Shown one piece after another: positions 29,454 through 38,314 of a stretch of DNA of 64,000 bases (positions are counted from its first letter, which is position 1; every line of letters begins with the position of its first letter). This stretch comes from Microbacteriaceae bacterium. Lineage in GTDB: Bacteria; Actinomycetota; Actinomycetes; Actinomycetales; Microbacteriaceae. The notes beneath the pieces are model-generated. The model was not told the origin of the DNA. It made no database searches and worked only from the letters and a program-made list of their open reading frames with translations. The position numbers and the translations under genes were made by a program. The stretch covers positions 282,603 to 346,602 of the forward strand of contig JAIYCT010000007.1 in NCBI GenBank assembly GCA_027487865.1, written 5' to 3'.

Positions 29454-30712
29454 CCTTCGACCGAGACCTTGTTTCCCTTAGCGTCGGTAATCTCTGCGTG
29501 AGCCACCAAAGCATCTACTGCCTTGCGGCGAGATAGCTCGTCTACAAACATTGGAACCTGTCCGGCGTTTGCGACCTGCTTGATGAATTCGTTGGGATCC
29601 ATGCCGTAGTTGCGGCTCTGCATCGCAAGGTACTCAATAAGTTCCTGGTCCTCGACCTTGATTGCCTCAGCCTCGACAACTGCATCTAGCAGTAGCTGAA
29701 CGCGGAAGTTCTTCTCAGTCTCCTCGATAACCTCGACACGGTGAGGGTCATCCATCGCCTTGCCTTCGTTTTCCAAGTGAGAATCAACCTCGCGCTTTAC
29801 GGCCTCATCCGATACTGGAATCTTTGCCTTCTCGACCAACTGGTCAACAATCTGGTCGCGCGCCTGAAGAATCTGCTTGCGAACAAAGTTCTGCTCTAGC
29901 CTCTTCTCGATGTCGCCCGTGAGCTCCGCAATGGTGTCAAACTCGCTGGCTAGCTGCGCAAATGCGTCATCTGCCTTCGGAAGTTCGCTCTCCTTTACGG
30001 CATTCAGCGTCACGGTTACCTCGGCTTCGCTACCGGCCTGATCGCCACCAACTAGCTTGGAGCGGAAGGTGGTTGTCTCGCCTGCGGTCAGAGTCTCAAG
30101 CGCTTCATCGATGCCATCTAGTAGCTGACCAGAGCCAATCTCGTAAGAGATGTCCTTAGCGGTGTCAATCTCGGCTCCACCGATCGAAGCGGTTAGATCG
30201 ATAGAAGTGAAGTCACCGGTTTTAGCTGGACGGTCAACAGTCTTCAGGGTTCCAAAGCGTGCACGCAGGGCATCAAGTTCAGACTCGATGTCCATCTTTG
30301 CGATCTTGACCGCGTCAACCTTGATCTTTAGACCCTTGTACTCAGGAAGCTTAAACTCTGGGCGAACCTCAACCTCTAGCTCAACAACTAGCTCATTGGT
30401 TGGCTCTTTAGCGTTTGGGGCGCTCTTGATGTCAGCCTGCGGGGTGGAAAGTGGCTTTAGGTTCTCTTGGATCAAAGCCTCACGGTAGAAGTCATCAAGT
30501 CCGTCATTTACCGCCTGAGCGATGATGGCATCCTTGCCAACGCGCTGATCCAGGATGGTTGCAGGAACCTTGCCCTTACGGAAACCAGGGATGTTCACCT
30601 GGGAAGACACGGTCTCGTAGGCCTTTTCCAAGGCTGGCTTGAAGCCAGCGGCGTCAACGGTAATGGTCAGCTTTACGCGAGTTGGGGTAAGGCGCTCAAC
30701 AGTGGTCTTCAC
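29450..30712 (-). CDS. tig: Trigger factor chaperone
   Basis: About 420 residues starting at GTG 30712 behind GGAGAC. The N-terminal ribosome-binding domain has the NIPGFRKGKVP signature. The FKBP-type prolyl isomerase domain (about 160-240) and the C-terminal chaperone arms follow. The frame is open upstream to 30862 only because it crosses the tRNA-Pro gene; that part is not coding. It is followed by clpP1P2X, the common tig-clp order. Confidence 0.97.
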   Translation of the reverse strand: MKTTVERLTPTRVKLTITVDAAGFKPALEKAYETVSSQVNIPGFRKGKVPATILDQRVGKDAIIAQAVNDGLDDFYREALIQENLKPLSTPQADIKSAPNAKEPTNELVVELEVEVRPEFKLPEYKGLKIKVDAVKIAKMDIESELDALRARFGTLKTVDRPAKTGDFTSIDLTASIGGAEIDTAKDISYEIGSGQLLDGIDEALETLTAGETTTFRSKLVGGDQAGSEAEVTVTLNAVKESELPKADDAFAQLASEFDTIAELTGDIEKRLEQNFVRKQILQARDQIVDQLVEKAKIPVSDEAVKREVDSHLENEGKAMDDPHRVEVIEETEKNFRVQLLLDAVVEAEAIKVEDQELIEYLAMQSRNYGMDPNEFIKQVANAGQVPMFVDELSRRKAVDALVAHAEITDAKGNKVSVEG

Positions 30713-30749
30713 TTTGTCTCCATGAATTAATCGATAGTACTTACCTGCG

Positions 30750-30826
30750 TGGTCGGGATGACAGGATTTGAACCTGCAACCCCCTGTACCCAAAACAGGT
30801 GCGCTACCAAGTTGCGCTACATCCCG
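30750..30826 (-). tRNA. tRNA-Pro (TGG anticodon)
   Basis: 77 bases with encoded CCA. Acceptor CGGGATG / CATCCCG, discriminator A; D arm GCGC/GCGC; anticodon stem CCTGT/ACAGG around loop TTTGGGT with anticodon TGG; T arm CAGG-TTCAAAT-CCTG. It lies 37 bases upstream of the tig start and may be cotranscribed with it. Confidence 0.97.
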
Positions 30827-30860
30827 GGGGCGTTGCAACCCTTGAGTTGCGAACTGGAAC

Positions 30861-30877
30861 ACTCTACCCCATAGAAT
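30861..30877. promoter_or_regulatory. Back-to-back -10 boxes for the divergent tRNA genes
   Basis: TAGAAT (30872-30877, plus) lies about 20 bases before tRNA-Gly, and TAGAGT (30866-30861, minus) lies about 34 bases before tRNA-Pro. The -35 boxes are less clear: TTGCGA for the plus side and TTGGAC for the minus side, both at 19-base spacing. Confidence 0.45.
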
Positions 30878-30897
30878 GGTGTCGCGTCCAACGCTTC

Positions 30898-30971
30898 GCG
30901 AGTGTAGCTCAATGGTAGAGCCTCAGTCTTCCAAACTGATTACGCGGGTTCGATTCCCGTCACTCGCTCCA
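30898..30971 (+). tRNA. tRNA-Gly (TCC anticodon)
   Basis: 74 bases with encoded CCA. Acceptor GCGAGTG / CACTCGC, discriminator T; D arm GCTC/GAGC; loop CTTCCAA with anticodon TCC; T arm CGGG-TTCGATT-CCCG. It faces the end of the nei gene, leaving only two bases between them. Confidence 0.97.
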
Positions 30972-30973
30972 AA

Positions 30974-31753
30974 TCAAGGCTGGCAATGACTGCAAAAATA
31001 GAGCTTTCGGGTCGCCAAAATCTCAATCGAAATCGGATTTCCACATTCTCTGCAGGGTAAACCTTCACGCTTGTAGAGGTAATAGCGATCTATCTTTTTG
31101 GTCTTCGCGGTCAAAAAACCTTCGCGTGTGAGCATGTAGCCGGTTTTGACCCCCAGCGGCATCAAAGTGACCGCATCCTCCCAGATTGCGTCCACTATCT
31201 CTTTGGGCACTAACTTCCCCGGAGTGTGCGGATTTAGGTTGGCTCGAAACAGTAGCTCCGCTCGATAGACGTTGCCAATCCCTGAGATCACCGACTGGTC
31301 CATTAACAGCTGACCGATGGTTACCGATGATTTGCCAACCTTGTCCAAAAAACGCTGCTTGTCAGAATTAGGGTCAAGCGGGTCGGGACCTAGGCGATCT
31401 AGCACCTGCTGGTATTGCTCTAAAGACATTAGGTCGCATGCGGTTGGGCCGCGTAAGTCAGCGAGCTGATTGCCGTTTATGAACCTTGCTCGAACCTGAC
31501 CTTTTGGTTCTGGCAGATCCTCAAACTCCTTGAATTGCCACTTGCCATAGATGCCGAGGTGAATGCGAAGGATCGCGGGTTTAAAGAACAAAAACAGCTG
31601 CTTGCCGATGGCTTTGGCGCTAACCAATTTAGTTCCACTAATGAGGGTCGAATCGGAGAATCGACCCTGCGGAGAACTAACCAAAACTTCCGCTTTTGCG
31701 AACTTCTTATTGAAGTGATTAGCGGTTCGATGAACGGTATGGCCCTCTGGCAT
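30974..31753 (-). CDS. nei: Fpg/Nei family DNA glycosylase (Nei2-like)
   Basis: 259 residues. The N terminus MPEGHTVHR carries the catalytic Pro2 and Glu3 of the Fpg/Nei family, and EGHT marks the endonuclease VIII branch. SVISGIGNVYRAELLF is the helix-two-turn-helix, and the C-terminal zinc finger is CRECGNP ... CSHCQP. It removes oxidised pyrimidines. It lies four bases after rpiB in a co-directional run. The substrate range of Nei2 proteins varies, so oxidised pyrimidine specificity is inferred. Confidence 0.93.
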   Translation of the reverse strand: MPEGHTVHRTANHFNKKFAKAEVLVSSPQGRFSDSTLISGTKLVSAKAIGKQLFLFFKPAILRIHLGIYGKWQFKEFEDLPEPKGQVRARFINGNQLADLRGPTACDLMSLEQYQQVLDRLGPDPLDPNSDKQRFLDKVGKSSVTIGQLLMDQSVISGIGNVYRAELLFRANLNPHTPGKLVPKEIVDAIWEDAVTLMPLGVKTGYMLTREGFLTAKTKKIDRYYLYKREGLPCRECGNPISIEILATRKLYFCSHCQP

Positions 31754-31757
31754 TTAG

Positions 31758-32231
31758 TTAGTAAACGATCTCGCCGGATTGTTCGAAGATCCCAATTTTG
31801 CCGATTCGACGAACGTGACGCTCGTCGTTTGAAAAGTCCTTGCCGATAAATATTTTTACTAGTTCCAGCACCTCTTGCTGGCTGTGCTGACGAGCACCTA
31901 GCGCGCAGACATTCGCATCGTTGTGATCACGGGCCAAAGCTGCGGTGTCAACGTTCCAAATCAATGCTGCCCGCACGCCCTTTACCTTGTTGGCAGCAAT
32001 CTGCTCGCCGTTGCCGGATCCGCCAAGCACAATTCCCAAGGCATCAACGCCAGCTGATTGATCTGCCACTACTGCTTGCGCAGCAGCAATACAGAATCCT
32101 GGGTAGTCATCAAGTGCGTCATAGACCTTTGGTCCGTGATCGATGAGAGTGTGCCCGAGGGAGGAAAGTTCGGTCACTAAAAACGCGCTCAGCTCCATGC
32201 CGGCGTGGTCGGTTGCGATGTGAATGCGCAT
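31758..32231 (-). CDS. rpiB: Ribose-5-phosphate isomerase B
   Basis: About 157 residues from ATG 32231, which follows GGAGCG. It interconverts ribose 5-phosphate and ribulose 5-phosphate. ATDHAGMELS is the N-terminal phosphate site. GIVLGGSGNGEQIAANKV is the active-site loop with glutamate in place of the cysteine of the enterobacterial enzyme, as in the Mycobacterium tuberculosis enzyme. The frame opens at 32264, but those 11 residues are inside the upstream gene and not family-like. Confidence 0.94.
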   Translation of the reverse strand: MRIHIATDHAGMELSAFLVTELSSLGHTLIDHGPKVYDALDDYPGFCIAAAQAVVADQSAGVDALGIVLGGSGNGEQIAANKVKGVRAALIWNVDTAALARDHNDANVCALGARQHSQQEVLELVKIFIGKDFSNDERHVRRIGKIGIFEQSGEIVY

Positions 32232-32238
32232 GACGCTC

Positions 32239-32922
32239 CTAGATCTTCGGAGTAATTGCAGCAATTAGGTTTTCCACCTGATTGCTACGAACCAAGATTA
32301 CCTCGCCGGCTTTGGTGGTTATCTCAATGGCTGGGCCTTTGGATGGGATAAATGCAACTATTCCCTTAGCAAATCGAATCCCGAGTCCGCCAAACTGCGA
32401 CGGCTTTACCTCAGAAGCTTGTATTTGGGCGATTTCTTTATAGTCCAACCCCAGGAAGGTTACGCCCCAAAGCTGGATCCTGAGCTTGCCGGATAGCGAG
32501 ACCTTAGGCATCGAAAGCATCATCGGAGTCAAAAGCAATACCGGCAGCACGAACCAGAGAATCTCTAGCCCGAGTCGCACCGAACTTGCATCGGTTAGTC
32601 CAATCTGAGCGGCAATTACGTAAATCATTAGACCGTAGATGAACAGTGCGAAGTAGCCGGTCAGCCCAAGCAGTAGCCTTCGCATAGCCGGGTGTATCTT
32701 GGGCAAAAGTCCCGAGACTGCAACCATTGCGCTGCCTAGCAAAAGCGCAGCATTTGACCAAATTAGGTGTTCAGAAACCGAGGCAAAACCATCTGCTTTC
32801 CCTGATGCGCCCCAGTGGGTAGCGAGGACTTCTGGAAGCAAACCTGCGGATGAGAGCCAATAGACCCATGCCGAATAAAGAACCGGTCCCAAAAAGGCCA
32901 ATAACCAAAGTTTGCGCTTCAT
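32239..32922 (-). CDS. DUF1648 domain membrane protein
   Basis: 227 residues with about five hydrophobic helices. Near the N terminus is THWGASGKADGF, the DUF1648 signature, then the helices and a C-terminal soluble domain of about 75 residues (possibly PH-like beta strands, ITTKAGEVILVRSNQ). The function is unknown. The start overlaps the antiporter stop by four bases, so the two are translationally coupled. Confidence 0.75.
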   Translation of the reverse strand: MKRKLWLLAFLGPVLYSAWVYWLSSAGLLPEVLATHWGASGKADGFASVSEHLIWSNAALLLGSAMVAVSGLLPKIHPAMRRLLLGLTGYFALFIYGLMIYVIAAQIGLTDASSVRLGLEILWFVLPVLLLTPMMLSMPKVSLSGKLRIQLWGVTFLGLDYKEIAQIQASEVKPSQFGGLGIRFAKGIVAFIPSKGPAIEITTKAGEVILVRSNQVENLIAAITPKI

Positions 32923-34100
32923 CGTTTTTCAAGACTACTGCGGGTAAATCTCAGCACCACCGAAGCCGCAAAGGCCGTGATGATCACATACGCGAGTGTT
33001 AGTGCTTGCAGCTCAACCTGGAGCACGATTGGTGCTGCCAGGGCCGCGATAACCATCGAAAACTCTCCCCTTGCTATCAAAAAGCCGGTGGCTCGCCAGG
33101 TGCTGAGCCGGTCTGACAAATCTTTTGTGATCCACCAGCCAACAAGGTACTTTCCTGCAATGCCTAGAACCGCGAGCAAAATCGCCAGTGGCAAAACGGC
33201 AGGTAGTTGCGCAGGGTCGGTAGTGATACCAAAGAACAAGAAGAAGATTGCCGCAAAGATGTCACGAATCGGGCTAAGCCGGGCACGTGCGGTTTCGGCA
33301 ACCTCACCGGTGAGTAGCAACCCAATCAAGAACGCTGCCACCACGCCGGAAAAGCCAACCAAATCTGCCAATCCAGCCGCCAATAGTGCCGCACCAAAGA
33401 CCGTGAGCAACAATCCCCCGGGCTCACTGGGGTCAAGAATTTTTACCAGCTTGCTAGAGCCCTTGAAGCTGATAAGAATCACAAGCCCGGTGATCGCCAA
33501 GGCGAGTGCGACCGAAACCAAGCCGCTCCAAACTCCAACCCCGAGTACCACAGACGTCAGGAGCGGTAGGTATGGCGCAAGCGCCAGATCCTCAAAGACC
33601 AGAATTCCAGTTGCTCGCTTTGCCACCTCAGATCGTCGCCAACCCATTTCTTTGATCAGCTGTGCTGCGATACCAGATGAGGATACGTAGGTAATGCCAG
33701 CGAGAGCCAACGCTCCGGCCACTCCCCAGCCCATAAGTATTCCAAGCACAAAGCCCGGTATTGAGTTGGCTAAAAAGTCAATCAGGCCAGCACCCTTGCG
33801 CTCTTTGAAGGCCTTTGAAAGGTCATACGCGCTGTATTCCAGACCGAGCAACAAAAGCAACATGATGGCACCGATTTGGGAGCCGGTGCTAAGGAATTCC
33901 TCACTCACGCTCATCGGGACAATGCCGCCCTCGCCGATGGCGAGACCGATCAAAAGGTAAAGCGGAACGACTGAGAATTTCAAACGGTTAGCGATAAATG
34001 CAACGATTCCAAGCACCAGCAACGCCGCACCAATTTCAGTCAGCAGAATCGAGTCTGCCGGATTGGTGCTTGCGGCGGTTACAAATTGGAACATGTTCAA
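32919..34100 (-). CDS. CPA2 family cation:proton antiporter (KefB-like)
   Basis: 393 residues, 11-13 transmembrane helices of the Na+/H+ exchanger fold. GLAIGEGGIVP near helix 2 and GFSGVVAAFLIGLLLTGE in the core match the family. It ends without the C-terminal TrkA-N nucleotide domain found in full KefB/KefC, so regulation must differ. It likely exports K+ or Na+ in exchange for protons. It heads the antiporter-DUF1648-rpiB-nei run and is divergent from pepN. Confidence 0.88.
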   Translation of the reverse strand: MNMFQFVTAASTNPADSILLTEIGAALLVLGIVAFIANRLKFSVVPLYLLIGLAIGEGGIVPMSVSEEFLSTGSQIGAIMLLLLLGLEYSAYDLSKAFKERKGAGLIDFLANSIPGFVLGILMGWGVAGALALAGITYVSSSGIAAQLIKEMGWRRSEVAKRATGILVFEDLALAPYLPLLTSVVLGVGVWSGLVSVALALAITGLVILISFKGSSKLVKILDPSEPGGLLLTVFGAALLAAGLADLVGFSGVVAAFLIGLLLTGEVAETARARLSPIRDIFAAIFFLFFGITTDPAQLPAVLPLAILLAVLGIAGKYLVGWWITKDLSDRLSTWRATGFLIARGEFSMVIAALAAPIVLQVELQALTLAYVIITAFAASVVLRFTRSSLEKR

Positions 34101-34158
34101 TTATCCCTAAGTTATTCGCCGTAGGCTTACGTGAAACAAACTCTTTACAGGAGAGAAC

Positions 34159-36705
34159 ATGCCCGGCGAAAACCTAACTCGCGTTGAAGCTCAAAATCGC
34201 GCCTCCATCATTGGCACCGAAAGCTATTTGGTGAAGCTAGATGTCACGAAGGACGACAAGACTTTTGACTCTGACACCACCATTGTGTTCAGCTGCAGTA
34301 AGCCGGGATCTGAGATCTTTGTTGACGCGATTACCGACTCGGTTTCGCTGATTGAGCTAAACGGCGTATCGCTGGATGTGGCATCCCACTCCGATGGAAT
34401 CCGCATCAGCGTTCCAAATCTCGCTAGCCACAACACCCTGAGAATTGTTGCCAAGGGCATCTATTCCAAAACCGGTGAGGGACTACACCGCTTTGTCGAT
34501 CCAGTCGACGGTGAGGTCTACCTCTACACCCAGTTCGAGGTTCCAGACTCCCGCCGCATGTTCCCTGTTTTTGAGCAGCCAGACCTCAAGGCCACCTTCG
34601 AATTCCACGTGACCGCGCCATCAAACTGGCAGGTAATTTCTAACTCCCCTACCCCTGAGCCAATTGCTGTTGATGGCAAGAGCTCGGAGTGGAGATTTGC
34701 TCCAACCCCAAGGATTTCCAGCTACATCACCGCGCTTATCGCTGGTCCCTACTCAGTGTGGCGCGATGAACTCACCTCGCTAAACGGCAAGACCGTCCCA
34801 CTCGGTGTGTTTTGCCGCGGATCGCTTGCGCAATACATGGACCCTGAGTACATCTTTGAGAAGACCAAAGAGGGTTTCGAATACTTCGAGAAGGCATTCG
34901 CTTTCCCATATCCATTTGAGAAGTATGACCAGCTCTGGGTTCCAGACTTCAATGCCGGTGCCATGGAGAACGCTGGCGCTGTCACCTTTACCGAGAACTA
35001 CGTCTTCCGCTCTGCAGTAACGGACGCAGTCCGCGAGCGCCGAGTAATCACGATCCTGCACGAACTAGCGCACATGTGGTTTGGCGACCTGGTCACCATG
35101 AAGTGGTGGAACGACCTGTGGCTAAACGAATCATTTGCCGAGTACGCATCAACCCTGGCTGTTGCAGAAGCTACCGAGTGGAAAAACACCTGGATCACCT
35201 TCGCAGCACTTGAGAAGAACTGGGCATACCGTCAGGACCAGCTACCTTCCACCCACCCAATCGTTGCGACCATCAATGACCTGGAGGACGTGCAGGTCAA
35301 CTTCGATGGCATTACCTACGCAAAGGGAGCCTCTGTTCTAAAGCAGCTGGTCGCCTGGGTAGGTCAGGAGCCCTTCCTACGTGGTGTCGGAAGTTACTTC
35401 CAGAAGCACCAGTGGAAGAACACCGAACTAAATGACCTTTTAGTTGAACTAGAGCGCGAGTCTGGCCGAGATCTAACCAGCTGGTCCAAGCTCTGGCTTG
35501 AGACCGCCGGTGTAAACACTCTCAAGCCGGTCATCGAGCACGATGAAAACGGCGTGATTACCAAGTTCGAGGTAACACAGACCGCTATCGCTTCGCAGCC
35601 AACTCTTCGCCCTCACCGCCTGGGTATTGGCTACTTCAACCTTGAAGGTGGAGTGCTCAAGCGCTCTCACTACCTTGAGACCGAGATTGATGGTCCTTCG
35701 ACCTCCATTGCTGAGCTGATCGGAACCAAGCGACCTGACCTAGTGCTTGTCAATGACAAGGACCTCGCATACGCGAAGATTCGCCTGGATTCACTATCCA
35801 ACCAAACTGCCATGGCTAACGTCTCCCGCATTGAGGACCCTATGGCTCGGGCGTTGGTATGGACAGCAGCCTGTGATGCTGCCCGTGATGCTGAAACATC
35901 GAGTAGCGATTTCATTGAACTCGTTTTTGCTCACGTTGAGACTGAAAGCGAGTCGACTACCATCCAGACCATTTTGCGACAGCTGGTTACCAACGGAAAT
36001 CTATACATTCCTATCGGCACCAGACCTCAAGCGCTTGAGCGAATTGCGGATGGACTGATTGATCTTGCAACCAAGGCAAAAGCTGGTTCTGACTCACAGC
36101 TGCAGTTCGTCAAGTTCTTGCCCGTATTCGCAAGAAGCGCTCGCCAGCAGCAGTGGATGCATGATCTCCTCAGCGGAAAGATCCAGCTTGCTGGTTTCAC
36201 TGTTGATCAGGATGTTCGTTGGGAGCTCACTACCGGTTTGGTTATGAACGGCGTATTCGGAGAGAGTGAGATCGCGGCAGAACTTGCGCGCGACAACACC
36301 GCCAACGGGCAGCGCTTTGCGGCTGGGGCTAGAGCAGCAATTCCAACCCCAGCCAACAAGGAAGCAACCTGGAAGCTGCTAGTTGAAACCAAGGAATACT
36401 CAAACACTTTGGTGCAGGCCGCATCCCTTGGGTTCCAGCGCGTAACCGATCTGAACTTGATTGCTCCATTCTCCAAGCGCTACCACGAGGCAGCAGTTGG
36501 AATCTGGGATCGCTTCAGCTACAAGATTGCCGAATACCTGCTTATCAACCTTTACCCGCTAAAACTCGCCTCAGAGGAACTTGCGGCTTCGACCAGAGAA
36601 CTTATTGACTCGCCTGCGGTTAGAGAGAAGCCAGCACTTCGTCGAATCCTGGTGGAGAACCTGGCCGAGGTTGAGCGAGCACTGGCTGCCCAGAAGGCCG
36701 ACTAG
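34159..36705 (+). CDS. pepN: Aminopeptidase N (M1 zinc metallopeptidase)
   Basis: 848 residues, cytoplasmic. GAMENAGAVTF is the exopeptidase motif, and HELAHMWFGDLVTMKWWNDLWLNESFAEY written in full would be the zinc site: HELAH supplies two histidines and the later NESFAE the third ligand. It removes N-terminal residues from peptides. AGGAGAG precedes the ATG. It is followed after seven bases by a small MscS gene. Confidence 0.97.
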   Translation: MPGENLTRVEAQNRASIIGTESYLVKLDVTKDDKTFDSDTTIVFSCSKPGSEIFVDAITDSVSLIELNGVSLDVASHSDGIRISVPNLASHNTLRIVAKGIYSKTGEGLHRFVDPVDGEVYLYTQFEVPDSRRMFPVFEQPDLKATFEFHVTAPSNWQVISNSPTPEPIAVDGKSSEWRFAPTPRISSYITALIAGPYSVWRDELTSLNGKTVPLGVFCRGSLAQYMDPEYIFEKTKEGFEYFEKAFAFPYPFEKYDQLWVPDFNAGAMENAGAVTFTENYVFRSAVTDAVRERRVITILHELAHMWFGDLVTMKWWNDLWLNESFAEYASTLAVAEATEWKNTWITFAALEKNWAYRQDQLPSTHPIVATINDLEDVQVNFDGITYAKGASVLKQLVAWVGQEPFLRGVGSYFQKHQWKNTELNDLLVELERESGRDLTSWSKLWLETAGVNTLKPVIEHDENGVITKFEVTQTAIASQPTLRPHRLGIGYFNLEGGVLKRSHYLETEIDGPSTSIAELIGTKRPDLVLVNDKDLAYAKIRLDSLSNQTAMANVSRIEDPMARALVWTAACDAARDAETSSSDFIELVFAHVETESESTTIQTILRQLVTNGNLYIPIGTRPQALERIADGLIDLATKAKAGSDSQLQFVKFLPVFARSARQQQWMHDLLSGKIQLAGFTVDQDVRWELTTGLVMNGVFGESEIAAELARDNTANGQRFAAGARAAIPTPANKEATWKLLVETKEYSNTLVQAASLGFQRVTDLNLIAPFSKRYHEAAVGIWDRFSYKIAEYLLINLYPLKLASEELAASTRELIDSPAVREKPALRRILVENLAEVERALAAQKAD

Positions 36706-36712
36706 GTAAATC

Positions 36713-37252
36713 ATGCAGTGGTTTGAGGTTCCAGAGGTCATCCAGCTGGTGATTCGAATTGTCGTAATCCTGGCAATCGCCATTACCTTGCGAGTAATTC
36801 TCAAGGTGTTGGCAAATCGAGTGGTAAACAAACTTCGGAACAAGGCAGAAAAGGGCGGAGTCACCAGCGAACAGCGCTTAGTTTCTCGCTCGGCAACCAT
36901 TGCTTCGATCAGCAATAACTTTGCGACCTGGGCAATTGCCATCACCACCTTGGTGATGATTCTTAGCGAGCTGGGTGTTGACACCGGGGCACTTATTGCC
37001 GTGACGACCATTTTGGGTGCGGCCCTTGGTTTTGGTGGTCAAGCCCTTGTGAAAGACGTGATCAGCGGAATCTTCATTGTTTTCGAAGACCAGTACGGGG
37101 TCGGTGACACCGTGAATCTTGACGGTGTAGTTGGCGTCATCGAAGCGGTTGAGCTACGAGTTACTCGGGTAAGAGACGCTGATGGCACGCTCTGGTATGT
37201 GCGAAACGGTGAAATTCTCAAGGTCGGAAACGCCAGCCAAAAGCGTGGATAG
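36713..37252 (+). CDS. Short MscS-type mechanosensitive channel
   Basis: 179 residues. It has an N-terminal helix pair, then the pore helix GALIAVTTILGAALGFGGQA and the start of the beta domain (FEDQYGVGDTVNL). Full MscS is about 286 residues, and the C-terminal alpha-beta vestibule is missing here, so this is a minimal form. The stop lies inside the next gene, whose GTG start overlaps it by eight bases. Release of osmolytes under osmotic downshock is the family role. Confidence 0.85.
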   Translation: MQWFEVPEVIQLVIRIVVILAIAITLRVILKVLANRVVNKLRNKAEKGGVTSEQRLVSRSATIASISNNFATWAIAITTLVMILSELGVDTGALIAVTTILGAALGFGGQALVKDVISGIFIVFEDQYGVGDTVNLDGVVGVIEAVELRVTRVRDADGTLWYVRNGEILKVGNASQKRG

Positions 37253-37625
37253 CACTCGTTACGAACAATTCGGCGGAGAGCAGACCTTCGCCAAATTAGC
37301 AAAGCTGTTTTACCAAGGTGTTGCTCAAGATCCCATTCTCAAGCCGATGTACCCGGAAGAGGACCTAGGTCCGGCTGAACGCCGATTGAAGCTTTTCTTG
37401 GAGCAGTACTGGGGCGGACCCGACTCCTACCAGCAAGAGCGCGGTCACCCAAGACTTCGCATGCGGCACTCTCAGTTCAAGATCAATCCAGCGGCCAAAA
37501 CTGCTTGGCTTGGGCACATGAGGGCAGCGGTTGATCAGTTGGAGCTTTCACCCCTAGATCACGCGGAGCTTTGGGATTACCTAGAACGAGCAGCGCACGC
37601 CATGTTGAATACTTTCGAAGACTAA
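37245..37625 (+). CDS. glbO: Group II truncated haemoglobin (GlbO-like)
   Basis: About 126 residues from GTG 37245. The frame is open to 37182 but the extra 21 codons lie inside the channel gene. YEQFGGEQTFAKLAKLFYQG is the N-terminal helix region, and RMRHSQFKINPAAKTAWLGH carries the proximal histidine. Group II globins bind O2 and are linked to peroxide or NO handling in actinobacteria. It overlaps mscS by eight bases, an unusual coupling. Confidence 0.92.
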   Translation: MDSTRYEQFGGEQTFAKLAKLFYQGVAQDPILKPMYPEEDLGPAERRLKLFLEQYWGGPDSYQQERGHPRLRMRHSQFKINPAAKTAWLGHMRAAVDQLELSPLDHAELWDYLERAAHAMLNTFED

Positions 37626-38278
37626 GTCGTCGATCCAAATCGGCACAACACGTGACCGTTTTCACTACTCAATCGCAACCAGCCAGGTGCCTGAAAGACC
37701 GCTATCTGCTCGTCTGGAGTCAAAAAGCCCAAACCTGACATCGCAAAAGCCGCTCCAGCAGGATACGGGGTCTCGGCGGCGATCAGCCTCCCCCAAACTT
37801 CCTGACGAACCTTGGAAGCTATCGAGCTACCAATGCTCTCCGGTAGCAAGCTTGCGACCTCGGCAATGCCTAGTTTTGCGACTTCGGACAACTTAGCTTG
37901 CGAGATACTTGCGACTCTTTCCCAGCCATCGCGCGGGGGCGTGATGCCGGCCCACGGCACCTTCACGGTCGCAGCTGGAAGTTCTAGGGCTGAGGTCAAA
38001 AAGACAGTTGGCTTTGCCAAGCGGTCCAAAATCGAAGCTATTTCAAAATTTGCGTCAATTTGATAGTCGCTGCGAAGTCGCAAGGTTCTAAGACCCAGCA
38101 CCGTGGTTCCACCACCCAGAAGCGATCCCGAGAATATTGGGGAAACATAGACCGCCAATACGTCACCGGCGGCCTTGAACTTCACAATCCCAGATTCGTC
38201 AAGTCGTTTTGCTCGCTCTAAGAAGGATTTAAGGTCCGAGAGATCGGCAGACTCTGAGAATGCAATTTTGGCTGTCAT
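37622..38278 (-). CDS. Conserved-looking protein of unknown function
   Basis: 218 residues from ATG 38278; the frame opens 14 codons further up but overlaps the tesB promoter region. No signal peptide or membrane helix. It is mostly mixed alpha/beta with a glycine-rich stretch (FSGSLLGGGTTVLGLRTLRL) and PWAGITPPRDGWERVASI in the middle. I do not recognise the family. The gene is divergent from tesB with 36 bases between starts and converges on glbO with a four-base overlap. Confidence 0.7.
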   Translation of the reverse strand: MTAKIAFSESADLSDLKSFLERAKRLDESGIVKFKAAGDVLAVYVSPIFSGSLLGGGTTVLGLRTLRLRSDYQIDANFEIASILDRLAKPTVFLTSALELPAATVKVPWAGITPPRDGWERVASISQAKLSEVAKLGIAEVASLLPESIGSSIASKVRQEVWGRLIAAETPYPAGAAFAMSGLGFLTPDEQIAVFQAPGWLRLSSENGHVLCRFGSTT

Positions 38279-38314
38279 GACGCTCTCTAAACTAGCTAAC
38301 GAATCGAGGCCACA

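Noticed and set aside
30713..30862. Upstream extension of tig
   Set aside because: It crosses tRNA-Pro; GTG 30712 has a good ribosome binding site and gives the family start.
32977..33690. 237-residue plus-strand frame
   Set aside because: It is antisense to the antiporter gene, whose transmembrane pattern is clear; long open antisense frames are expected from its codon use.
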